A DNA stretch of 10,781 nucleotides from Methylovirgula sp. GTDB lineage: Bacteria; Pseudomonadota; Alphaproteobacteria; Rhizobiales; Beijerinckiaceae. Made by a program: the position numbers and the translations under genes. Positions within the stretch are counted from its first letter, which is position 1. Each line of letters opens with the position of its first letter. The notes under the pieces were generated by a model. That model saw only the letters and a program-made list of their open reading frames with translations. It was not told the DNA's origin and did no database searches. The stretch lies in NCBI GenBank assembly GCA_030044485.1, contig JASHVQ010000201.1, positions 1-10,781 of the forward strand, in the 5' to 3' direction. This document shows positions 1-6,639 of the stretch, one piece after another.

Positions 1-63
1 ATATCTTGGCAAACCAAAGCTTGCGAAATAGCAGCGTTTTTCGGGGACCGGCTCTGTCGGTGC

Positions 64-573
64 CTATGTGGTTTTCCAGCCTTTAGCCTTTGCGCCTCCG
101 GGCTTGGCGCGACGCGGCACTTTTTGCGGCCAGCCGACGATGTGGCTTTCATACTCGTCGGCTTCGACCTCGCGCTCCGAAGCGGCAACCCGACCGCGCA
201 CCGAAATGCCGGCTTGATGCACGGTCTCGGTCGAGCCTGAGATGAGCGGATGCCACCAGGCGAGGCGGCGGCCCTCGGCCAGCAGCCGGTAGGCGCAGGT
301 AGGCGGCAGCCAATAAAGGGCGCGCGCCAGGTCAGGCGTAAGCTTGAGGCAGTCGCGAACGCGGCGGCGACGGCCGACATAGTCGGTGCAGCGGCAGGTC
401 CCTGCATCGAAGAGGCGGCAGGCAATGTCGGTGAAATGTACCTCGCCCGTATCCTCGTCCTCGAGCTTGACGAGGCAGCAGCGCCCGCATCCGTCGCAAA
501 GGCTTTCCCATTCGGCGGTGCTCAGCGCTTCGAGCGGCTTTTTTTCCCAGAAGGGCCTGTCGTCCTTTGCCAT
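64..573 (-). CDS. YcgN family cysteine-cluster protein (UPF0260)
   Basis: The encoded protein of 169 residues has the hallmark of the Zn/Fe-chelating cysteine-cluster family: CDGCGRCC (Cys 26, 29, 32, 33) followed by further cysteines at about 52, 60, 62, 75 and 93. The Trp-rich segment [10 protein letters not shown] and the ending VGWPQKVP are typical of YcgN/UPF0260 proteins. The cysteines suggest binding of a metal or Fe-S cluster, but the biological role of the family is not established. There is no signal peptide or membrane segment, so it should be cytoplasmic. I chose the ATG at 573, which is preceded by a GGGGG stretch at SD distance and gives the usual start [14 protein letters not shown]. 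An in-frame ATG 30 bases upstream (603) lacks a ribosome site. The gene is divergent from the penicillin-binding protein gene, so the two share a 158-base upstream region. Confidence 0.9.
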   Translation of the reverse strand: MAKDDRPFWEKKPLEALSTAEWESLCDGCGRCCLVKLEDEDTGEVHFTDIACRLFDAGTCRCTDYVGRRRRVRDCLKLTPDLARALYWLPPTCAYRLLAEGRRLAWWHPLISGSTETVHQAGISVRGRVAASEREVEADEYESHIVGWPQKVPRRAKPGGAKAKGWKTT

Positions 574-659
574 GCGCTGCCCCCGATCTGCGAAGGACGC
601 CATATAGGCCGGCGCCGGAGCCTTTCGCCATCTCTATCTGCAGGATTGTGGATGGGCCA

Positions 660-716
660 TAAAATTGCAAAGATTGCGGGCGCTTGTGAGCATCCCGCGG
701 GATCGGCGGCCCGCGA
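660..716 (+). promoter_or_regulatory. Putative promoter end and structured leader of the PBP gene
   Basis: TAAAAT at 660-665 matches the sigma70 -10 box at 5 of 6 positions, but I see no good -35 box at the right distance. Just downstream, 674-681 (TTGCGGGC) can pair with 709-716 (GCCCGCGA), with one G-U pair. The loop contains a perfect 12-base palindrome, ATCCCGCGGGAT (692-703). This stem ends at the first base of the Shine-Dalgarno run AAGGAGAG (716-723), which sits 8 bases before the GTG start at 732. Structure could therefore influence ribosome access. This is inference from base pairing only. Confidence 0.35.
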
Positions 717-731
717 AGGAGAGAGCCGGAC

Positions 732-2942
732 GTGGCCGACAATTTCTCTAACTTCCTCAAGGCGCTGAGAGCGACGCGGCTTTACAGGAGCGGGGCGCGC
801 GCGCTGCTCGGCTTCGACGCTTTCGTCGATTCCTCGGTTTACGATTCGCAGGAGCGGGCGCGCGGCGCCTACGCGGCATTCGCCGCCTTCATGGACCGGA
901 TGCACGTCTCGGGCTGGCGCCGGCTGCTCAATGAGCTTCTCTGCGAAGGCTCGAACATAGCGCTCGCCGCCGGCATGCTCGCTCTGTTCCTGGCAATCCC
1001 CGCCTTTCAGGAAACATCCGACGACTGGCTGAAGAAGGAGGATCTCGCCGTCACCTTCCTCGACCGATACGGCCAGGAGGTCGGACAGCGGGGCATCAAG
1101 CACGACGATTCCGTGCCGCTCGAACAGATGCCGAAATATCTGATCGAGGCGGTCATCGCCACCGAAGACCGGCGTTTCTTCGAACATGTCGGAATCGACT
1201 TCATCGGCGTCTTCCGCGCCCTGACCGTCGATGCGCGCGCCAACGGCGTCAAACAGGGCGGCTCCTCGATCACGCAGCAACTGGCGAAGAACCTGTTTCT
1301 CTCCAACGAGCGCACCCTGACCCGCAAGATCAAGGAAGCCTATCTCGCGCTCTGGCTCGAAGGCCATTTGTCGAAGCGCGAAATCCTGCAGCTCTATCTC
1401 GATCGCACCTACATGGGCGGCGGCACGTTCGGCGTCCAAGCCGCGTCGGAATTCTATTTCGGCAAGTCGGTGCGCGACGTCACGCTTGCCGAGGCCGCAA
1501 TGCTAGCCGGCCTCTTCAAGGCGCCGGAAAAATACGCGCCGCACGTCAACCTGCCGGCGGCGCGCGCCCGCGCCAACGACGTGCTCAACAATTTGGTCGA
1601 CGCCGGCTATTTGACGGAAGGCCAGATCTACGCGGCGGTGCGCAACCCGGCCACTCCGATCGCCCGCAATCCCGCGGCGGAAGCCCCCAACTGGTATCTC
1701 GACTGGGCTTACGACGAAGTGCGCCAGCTCGCCGACGAAGGAAAGCTGGGCAATGATCGCGTGCTCACCGTGCGCACCGCGCTCGACTCCAACCTGCAGC
1801 AATACGCCGACGAGACCATCAACAATCAGCTCGACGAATACGGCGAGGGCTATCACGTCAAAGAGTCGGCGATGGTCATTCTCGATCCGTCGAATGGCGC
1901 GGTGCGCACGATCGTCGGCGGGACGGATTATGGCGCCAGCCAATTCAACCGCGCCCTGGCGGCGCGCCAGCCCGGCTCTTCGTTCAAGCCCTTTGTCTAT
2001 CTCACCGCCCTGCTGACCGGAAAGTTCCATCCCGACACGATCGTGCTCGACGCGCCGGTCTGCATCGGCGACTGGTGCCCGCATAATTTCGGCAACCTCT
2101 ATATGGGCAACATTCCGCTTTATGTCGCGCTGACGCATTCGTTGAACACGGTCGCCGTGAGATTGTCGATCGCCATTGGCGAGGCCTACCCCGTGCCCGG
2201 CCACGACAACGTGTTCGAGGCCGCCAAACGCGGCCGCGCCAAGATCATCGAGACGGCGCGCAAGATGGGCATTTCGACGCCCTTGATCGACACTGTGTCG
2301 CTGCCCATCGGCGCCGACGAAGTCACGGTGATGGACATGGCCCAGGCCTATGCGACCTTCGCCAACGGCGGCAAGCGCATCCATCCTTTTGCGGCGGTCG
2401 AGATCTACAACAGCCACGGCGATCTGATCTACAGCCACGACCGGGTGACGCCCGCGCCGCAGCAAATCTTCCCGCCTTCGGCGATCCTCGACATGATTGC
2501 GATGATGAAACACGTGGTCGAGGACGGAACCGGGCGCCGGGCCATGCTCGACAACGTCGATTCGGCGGGCAAGACCGGCACCACCAACGGTTTCAAGGAC
2601 GCCTGGTTCGACGGCTATACCGGCAATTACGTCGGCATCATCTGGATGGGCAACGACGACGACACGCCGACCAACAATATGACCGGCGGCTCGCTCCCCG
2701 CCGCGACATGGCACTTGATCATGCAATATGCGCATCAAGGCATCGACCTGAAACCGCTGCCGGGCGATACGACGCCGGCGCCGCCGCCAACCGCGCAGAC
2801 CGTGGCGCAGACGAGCGCCGATCTCAACGCCCCGCAGAAGCCGCCCAGCCTCTCGCGCCGCTCGGCCGACGTTCTCGCCGACATCGAAGCGACGGCGAAG
2901 TCGCTCGAAAGCCAGAGAATCGGCGCCACGCAGGTCAGATAG
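732..2942 (+). CDS. Class A penicillin-binding protein (transglycosylase/transpeptidase)
   Basis: This bifunctional peptidoglycan synthase polymerises glycan strands from lipid II and cross-links the stem peptides in the periplasm. The 736-residue protein has a cytoplasmic N-terminus of about 70 residues and one membrane segment at about 74-93. The GT51 domain carries TEDRRFF (catalytic Glu145), GGSSITQQ (176-183), the RTLTRKIKE region and YMGGGTFGVQAAS. The transpeptidase domain has the three active-site motifs: SSFK (Ser416, Lys419), SLN (470-472) and KTGT (614-617). The C-terminal 60 residues are Pro/Ala/Thr-rich and probably disordered. A Cys pair (444 and 449, CIGDWC) in the transpeptidase domain could form a disulfide. 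The GTG start at 732 is supported by AAGGAGAG at 716-723. The TAG stop overlaps the GTG of the next gene. Which of the several class A PBP paralogues this is cannot be decided here, so no symbol is given. Confidence 0.96.
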   Translation: MADNFSNFLKALRATRLYRSGARALLGFDAFVDSSVYDSQERARGAYAAFAAFMDRMHVSGWRRLLNELLCEGSNIALAAGMLALFLAIPAFQETSDDWLKKEDLAVTFLDRYGQEVGQRGIKHDDSVPLEQMPKYLIEAVIATEDRRFFEHVGIDFIGVFRALTVDARANGVKQGGSSITQQLAKNLFLSNERTLTRKIKEAYLALWLEGHLSKREILQLYLDRTYMGGGTFGVQAASEFYFGKSVRDVTLAEAAMLAGLFKAPEKYAPHVNLPAARARANDVLNNLVDAGYLTEGQIYAAVRNPATPIARNPAAEAPNWYLDWAYDEVRQLADEGKLGNDRVLTVRTALDSNLQQYADETINNQLDEYGEGYHVKESAMVILDPSNGAVRTIVGGTDYGASQFNRALAARQPGSSFKPFVYLTALLTGKFHPDTIVLDAPVCIGDWCPHNFGNLYMGNIPLYVALTHSLNTVAVRLSIAIGEAYPVPGHDNVFEAAKRGRAKIIETARKMGISTPLIDTVSLPIGADEVTVMDMAQAYATFANGGKRIHPFAAVEIYNSHGDLIYSHDRVTPAPQQIFPPSAILDMIAMMKHVVEDGTGRRAMLDNVDSAGKTGTTNGFKDAWFDGYTGNYVGIIWMGNDDDTPTNNMTGGSLPAATWHLIMQYAHQGIDLKPLPGDTTPAPPPTAQTVAQTSADLNAPQKPPSLSRRSADVLADIEATAKSLESQRIGATQVR

Positions 2943-3520
2943 TGCTGGGCCTTTTCAAATTTCTGACCGTCGTGCTCCTCGGGACCGCCCTGGGCCTCGC
3001 CGCGACCTACGAAGTCTTGCAGCGCGGCGTCGCCTTCGGCGCGGTCCAGGCCGGCCCGTGGAAGGGGCTGCCGAAGAGCGGCTCGCTCGACGTCGATCCC
3101 TATACGCGCGCCAAGCTGGCGCGCAGCGCCGAACTGCCGCTGGGCAGCGCCGAGGGACTGACCTTCGTCGCCAGCCGCGACAGCAGCGGCGCCGTCTTCG
3201 AGCCGCGTTGCGATTACGACGTGCGCGGCTCGGTGCCTTCGACGCGCTATTGGACGCTGACCCTGACCACGCCCAAAGGCGCGCTCATCGACAATCTCGA
3301 CAAGCGCTATGGCTTTACCTCGGCGGAAATCCTGCGCGCCGCCGATGGCACGTTCGACATCACGGTGGCGCGCCGCGCCCGGCCCGGCAATTGGCTGCCG
3401 CTCGGCGCGCCGCGGCCCTTCGTGCTCATGCTGCGACTCTACGACACGCTGCTTGATTTCGGCACCGCCAAGGCGGATGCGAGCGCCATGCCGCAAATCG
3501 TCAAGGGCGCCTGCGAATGA
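2942..3520 (+). CDS. DUF1214 domain protein (COG5402-like), membrane-anchored
   Basis: This protein of 192 residues starts at the GTG that overlaps the PBP stop codon (TAGTG), which suggests translational coupling. A longer reading frame opens upstream at 2708, but that stretch lies inside the PBP gene in another frame and lacks the family's sequence features. A hydrophobic segment at residues 4-22 should anchor the protein, with the rest in the periplasm. The body matches the DUF1214 pattern as I remember it: DPYTRAKLARSAELPLG (52-68), EGLTF, Cys90 in FEPRCDYDVRGSVP, RYWTLTLTTPKG, a GNWLP segment (149-153) and a closing LMLRLYD (162-168). No catalytic residues are known for the family and its function is unknown. 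Its position directly behind a peptidoglycan synthase gene points to an envelope role, which is inference. Confidence 0.85.
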   Translation: MLGLFKFLTVVLLGTALGLAATYEVLQRGVAFGAVQAGPWKGLPKSGSLDVDPYTRAKLARSAELPLGSAEGLTFVASRDSSGAVFEPRCDYDVRGSVPSTRYWTLTLTTPKGALIDNLDKRYGFTSAEILRAADGTFDITVARRARPGNWLPLGAPRPFVLMLRLYDTLLDFGTAKADASAMPQIVKGACE

Positions 3521-4101
3521 AGATCGGCGATCGGCTCCTGAGTTTGCTGCTCTACGGCGTCGGCGTGGTCTTTGTCGCCGCCGCCGTGCATTTCATTTCC
3601 ATTCTGCTGATGCCGGAACTTGCGCCGCGCGACGCCTATGCGCGGCTCTCGGCGCTCGCCAAACCCGGCCAGATGGTGCTGCTGCCGCGCGCCCTGCCCG
3701 GCCGCGAAATCACGCCCTTCGAAGATCCGGCCTTGGCTCAGGCCGTCTGTCTCTACGATCTCTCCAACGGGCCTTTGCACGTGCACGCCGATCTCGAAGA
3801 TCCCGGACTTCTGACTTTGTCGTTTCGCACAAGAAACGGCAGCGTCTTCTATTCCATGACCGACCAAGCGGCGCTGCATGGGACGATCGAGGTCACCATC
3901 ATGACGCAGCCGCAGCTCGACGCGCTCGAGGAAAGCGACGAGGACGAAGACGAGCCTTTGCAGGAGCTGCGCCTTGTGGCGCCGGACATAAAAGGATTTG
4001 TCCTGGTGAATGCGCTCGCCGCATTTCCGAGCGAGAGAGCGGATGCGGAAGCGCGCGCCACCTCGGTCTCCTGTTCGACCGAGACGATTGCCCGCGATTG
4101 A
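3517..4101 (+). CDS. DUF1254-like predicted membrane protein (COG5436-like)
   Basis: The start overlaps the previous stop as ATGA, the classic sign of translational coupling. The 194-residue product has a single strong hydrophobic helix (about 8-32) after a short positively charged N-terminus, so most of it should be periplasmic. The middle contains AVCLYDLSNGPLHV (Cys78), then a predicted beta-rich stretch with GLLTLSFRTRNGSVFYSM. This arrangement matches the short DUF1254-related partners that follow DUF1214 proteins in alphaproteobacteria. A run of nine residues (138-146, EESDEDEDE) is acidic apart from one serine. It is followed by RLVAPDIKGFVLVNALA, an ending seen in this family. Function is unknown. 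The stop lies 6 bases from the stop of the convergent small gene. Confidence 0.8.
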   Translation: MKIGDRLLSLLLYGVGVVFVAAAVHFISILLMPELAPRDAYARLSALAKPGQMVLLPRALPGREITPFEDPALAQAVCLYDLSNGPLHVHADLEDPGLLTLSFRTRNGSVFYSMTDQAALHGTIEVTIMTQPQLDALEESDEDEDEPLQELRLVAPDIKGFVLVNALAAFPSERADAEARATSVSCSTETIARD

Positions 4102-4107
4102 GCCCTT

Positions 4108-4311
4108 CTAGCGGCGAGCGCGGCGCCGCGCGCGGCGGCGCTGCGCGTTGCGGCTTGGCTTCGGCCGCTCCGGATAATCCTCGAACCGCGCAAAGCGCAC
4201 GCCTGTGAAAAACAGGATTTCGGCGCAGACGTTTACCTCGCAAGGCGCGGTCTCGGACTGCGGACCGCAGGCGCCTCGCGCCGGCGGCCTAAAGGCAACC
4301 ACATCCCCCAT
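4108..4311 (-). CDS. Small hypothetical protein, 67 residues, Arg-rich C-terminus
   Basis: I do not recognise a named family. The encoded protein begins MGDVVAFRPP, has three cysteines (14, 24 and 29), then the distinctive hydrophobic stretch AEILFFTGVRFARF, and ends in an arginine-rich tail with runs of two to three Arg. It is convergent with the DUF1254-like gene and fits the gap between it and the DUF1491 gene almost exactly. The ATG is preceded by GGGGG and GAGGG on the transcribed strand. The segment EILFFTGVR resembles short uncharacterised proteins I associate with Rhizobiales, but I cannot verify that. No signal peptide is apparent. The basic tail suggests nucleic-acid or ribosome contact, which is speculation. 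The tail is encoded by extremely GC-rich DNA containing a perfect palindrome (4118-4131). Confidence 0.6.
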   Translation of the reverse strand: MGDVVAFRPPARGACGPQSETAPCEVNVCAEILFFTGVRFARFEDYPERPKPSRNAQRRRARRRARR

Positions 4312-4335
4312 CCCTCGACCCCCACGCGGTCGCGC

Positions 4336-4351
4336 GACATGCCAACATGTC
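4336..4351. promoter_or_regulatory. Operator-like inverted repeat GACATG-CCAA-CATGTC
   Basis: A perfect 6-base inverted repeat with a 4-base spacer lies 25 bases upstream of the ATG of the 67-residue gene. It also lies downstream of the putative DUF1491 terminator. Symmetry and placement suit a dimeric regulator's site near the transcription start of the small gene. A short RNA hairpin is the alternative. No regulator can be named from the sequence. Confidence 0.4.
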
Positions 4352-4409
4352 CCAGCCCAAACCTGGGGCGGATTTGGTTAACGCCGTCTCAACGCTGGCG
4401 GCCGCTCGA

Positions 4410-4437
4410 AAGAAATTGCGCTGGGAGGGCGCCAGCG
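4410..4437 (-). terminator. Putative Rho-independent terminator of the DUF1491 gene
   Basis: On the minus strand, 4 bases after the TGA stop, CGCTGG (4437-4432) pairs perfectly with CCAGCG (4424-4419) across a 7-base loop. The sequence CAATTTCTTT follows. The 6-bp GC-rich stem plus T-rich tail is terminator-like, although the T tract is interrupted. Confidence 0.5.
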
Positions 4438-4441
4438 ACGC

Positions 4442-4777
4442 TCAGACCGATGCGTCGAGGAAGTTGCGACCGGAACGATCTTCGACCTCGACGATCCATA
4501 AATCGACGTCGAAGGCGATCTCGCGCTTCAGCCTCTCCTCGGCGCTGGCCGCGTCGATCCAATCCGCGGCATGCAGGCGATCGAAGCGCCGGTCGGCGGC
4601 ATCGACCTCGCTTTGCGGCGCCGGCCCGAACAGCGCGCCGCTGCCGTCGAGCCGGTCGATCTTGATGAAAATCGCGCCTGCTTCCGCGGCGCCGCGCCGC
4701 CGCAGCACGGCGGTCACCCCGGCGGTCGCGCAGCGGCGCAGATAGGCCGCGACCCAAAAATCGCTTCTGACCCGCAT
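4442..4777 (-). CDS. DUF1491 family protein
   Basis: The 111-residue product matches the alphaproteobacterial DUF1491 family along its whole length. It starts MRVRSDFWVAAYLRRC, has a GAIFIKIDRL strand (about 33-42), LFGPAPQS, and a conserved C-terminal block REIAFDVDLWIVEVEDR followed by GRNFL. I chose the ATG at 4777 because family members begin at this MR.(K/R)SDFW motif. An in-frame ATG at 4861 would add 28 residues (MSSLGYWRKSRRGG and so on) that look unlike the family. A GGAAAG lies about 10 bases before the chosen start. Function is unknown. There is no signal peptide or membrane segment, so it is probably a small cytoplasmic protein. It is divergent from the phosphate transporter gene. 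Confidence 0.88.
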   Translation of the reverse strand: MRVRSDFWVAAYLRRCATAGVTAVLRRRGAAEAGAIFIKIDRLDGSGALFGPAPQSEVDAADRRFDRLHAADWIDAASAEERLKREIAFDVDLWIVEVEDRSGRNFLDASV

Positions 4778-4900
4778 CCCGCTCAGGCTTTCCAGCCACA
4801 GGTTCAAAAAAACAAAATCTCCGCCGCGGCGCGATTTGCGCCAATAACCCAAGCTCGACAAGGCTTAAGCGCAAGAACCGCACTGCCGCCGTTGCGCCCG

Positions 4901-4918
4901 CCGTCACAAAACTGCAAT
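4901..4918 (+). promoter_or_regulatory. Pho-box-like site upstream of the phosphate transporter
   Basis: The 18-base string CCGTCACAAAACTGCAAT matches the PhoB consensus CTGTCATAWAWCTGTCAY at 14 of 18 positions by hand alignment. The match includes the central A-rich linker and the 11-base spacing of the two half-sites. It lies 41 bases upstream of the ATG of a phosphate transporter gene, a biologically sensible target. A clear -10 box downstream is not visible. The site could activate transcription, or repress it as PhoB does for a low-affinity Pit system in Sinorhizobium. Confidence 0.5.
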
Positions 4919-4959
4919 CGGCCTTCGTTTGGGTAGCGCATCCCGAGGAGGCGCGTCCA

Positions 4960-6579
4960 ATGACTTCCCTTTCTTCCGTAGAAGCACTGTCTGCCGAGGC
5001 CCAGAGCCCGAAGCCGCGGCTCGATCATCCCCTCGACATGCGGGCCGTCATCATCTTTCTGGCCATCGTCGGCTGCGGCCTGTTCTTCGCGGCCTACAGC
5101 GTCTACGGCGACGTCGAAGCGACCGGCACGACCGTCAAAAGCCTGGCTCCGTTCCTTCTGCTGGGCGTCGCCCTCGTCATCGCGCTGAGCTTCGAATTCG
5201 TCAACGGCTTCCACGACACGGCCAACGCCGTCGCGACCGTGATCTACACGCATTCCCTGCCGGCGCCTCTGGCCGTGGTCTGGTCCGGCTGTTTCAACTT
5301 CCTGGGCGTCTTGACTTCGACCGGCGCGGTAGCCTTCGGCATCATTTCCCTGCTGCCTGTGGAACTCATTCTGCAAGTCGGATCGGATGCCGGATTCGCC
5401 ATGGTCTTCGCCATGTTGATTGCGGCGATCATCTGGAACCTCGGCACGTGGTGGCTGGGCCTGCCGGCCTCGAGCTCGCACACGCTGATCGGCTCGATCA
5501 TCGGCGTCGGCATCGCCAACGCGCTGATGCGCGGCAGAGACGGCACGTCGGGAGTCGACTGGAACAAGGCGACCGAGATCGGCTACGCGCTGCTCTTCTC
5601 GCCCATCGTCGGATTCATCTGCGCGGCGCTGCTTCTGCTGGTTTTGAAATATGTGATCCGCAAGCCCGAGCTCTTCAAGGAACCCAAGGGCAATTCGGCG
5701 CCGCCTCTCTGGGTGCGCGGCCTGCTGATCCTCACCTGCACGGGCGTCTCCTTCGCGCATGGCTCGAATGACGGCCAGAAGGGCATGGGCCTCATCATGC
5801 TGATCCTGATCGGCACGGTGCCGACCGCCTATGCGCTGAACCGCGCCGTGCCCGCCCATCACGTCCAGACCTTCATTGCCGCCTCCGACGCCGCCTCCAA
5901 GGTCGTCGAGGCCAAGGCCTCCGGCTACGACGTGCTCGGCGACCCGCGCCCGGCGGTGACCAATTACATTTCGCAGCACGATTTCAACGAGGGTACCTAT
6001 CCCTCGCTCGCCTTGCTCATCCAGCAGATCTCCAAACAGGTCGAAACCTACGGGTCGCTCGCCAAAGTCCCCGCCAATCAGGTCGCCAATACGCGCAACG
6101 ACATGTATCTCGCCTCCGAAGCCATCCGCGTGCTCTCCAAGGATCACGCCGCCGATTTGACGCCGGCCGAAGTGAAAACTCTGGGCACCTACAAAAAGGA
6201 GCTCGATCTCTCGACCAAATTCATCCCGATATGGGTGAAGGTCTGCGTGGCCCTGGCTCTCGGCCTCGGCACGATGATCGGCTGGAAGCGCATCGTCGTC
6301 ACCGTGGGCGAGAAGATCGGCAAGGAGCACTTGACCTACGGTCAGGGCGCCGCCGCCGAACTCGTCGCCATGGGCACGATCTTCGCCGCCGACAATTTCG
6401 GCCTGCCGGTTTCGACGACGCATGTACTGTCGTCGGGCGTCGCCGGGACGATGGCGGCGAACGGCTCCGGGCTGCAGCTTGCGACGCTGCGCAACATCGC
6501 GCTGGCCTGGGTGCTGACGCTCCCCTGCGCGATCATGATCTCGGCGTCGCTCTACTGGGTCTTCCGGCAGATCTTCTGA
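4960..6579 (+). CDS. pitA: PitA-like inorganic phosphate transporter (PiT family)
   Basis: This inner-membrane, low-affinity transporter moves metal-phosphate complexes with protons. The 539-residue protein closely follows Escherichia coli PitA in motif order. The first PiT repeat has FEFVNGFHDTANAVATVIYT (79-97), FNFLGVL, AAIIWNLGTWW and GLPASSSHTLIGSIIGVG (167-184). The second has FAHGSNDGQKGMGLIM (265-280), the region ALGLGTMIGWKRI and GLPVSTTHVLSSGVAGTM (481-498). A hydrophilic segment at about 295-420 forms the central cytoplasmic loop typical of PitA. An extra N-terminal helix (about 28-47) precedes the first repeat, making the protein some 40 residues longer than E. coli PitA. The ATG at 4960 is supported by GAGGAGG at 4945-4951. 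No phoU-like (DUF47) partner gene is adjacent, unlike many other Pit loci. A Pho-box-like site lies upstream. Confidence 0.95.
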   Translation: MTSLSSVEALSAEAQSPKPRLDHPLDMRAVIIFLAIVGCGLFFAAYSVYGDVEATGTTVKSLAPFLLLGVALVIALSFEFVNGFHDTANAVATVIYTHSLPAPLAVVWSGCFNFLGVLTSTGAVAFGIISLLPVELILQVGSDAGFAMVFAMLIAAIIWNLGTWWLGLPASSSHTLIGSIIGVGIANALMRGRDGTSGVDWNKATEIGYALLFSPIVGFICAALLLLVLKYVIRKPELFKEPKGNSAPPLWVRGLLILTCTGVSFAHGSNDGQKGMGLIMLILIGTVPTAYALNRAVPAHHVQTFIAASDAASKVVEAKASGYDVLGDPRPAVTNYISQHDFNEGTYPSLALLIQQISKQVETYGSLAKVPANQVANTRNDMYLASEAIRVLSKDHAADLTPAEVKTLGTYKKELDLSTKFIPIWVKVCVALALGLGTMIGWKRIVVTVGEKIGKEHLTYGQGAAAELVAMGTIFAADNFGLPVSTTHVLSSGVAGTMAANGSGLQLATLRNIALAWVLTLPCAIMISASLYWVFRQIF

Positions 6580-6604
6580 GCGAAGAACCAGGAAGGGATT
6601 TCGA

Positions 6605-6639
6605 AGCGGCTCGCGCGAGGGGGTTTTTGGCGCGCCGCT
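6605..6639. terminator. Possible terminator hairpin between convergent genes
   Basis: AGCGGC (6605-6610) pairs with GCCGCT (6634-6639). After one mismatch, a further CGC/GCG follows, around a loop that contains GGGGGTTTTT. It lies 26 bases after the transporter stop and touches the stop codon of the convergent secreted-protein gene. There is no T tract after the stem on the plus strand, so termination is uncertain. It is the only structure I see in the 59-base gap. Confidence 0.3.

Noticed and set aside
1..63. Possible terminator after the YcgN-type gene (ACCG/CGGT pairing near 48-61)
   Set aside because: The stem is only 4 bp with a 7-base loop and no T tract follows on the minus strand, so nothing can be called in this stretch.
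1503..2738. A 411-codon minus-strand frame inside the penicillin-binding protein gene
   Set aside because: It is entirely antisense to a gene with intact catalytic motifs and has no recognisable domain.
4118..4131. Perfect 14-base palindrome GCGCGGCGCCGCGC as a terminator for the three-gene unit
   Set aside because: No T tract follows on either strand, and the palindrome lies within the Arg-codon-rich end of the small gene, where such symmetry arises easily.
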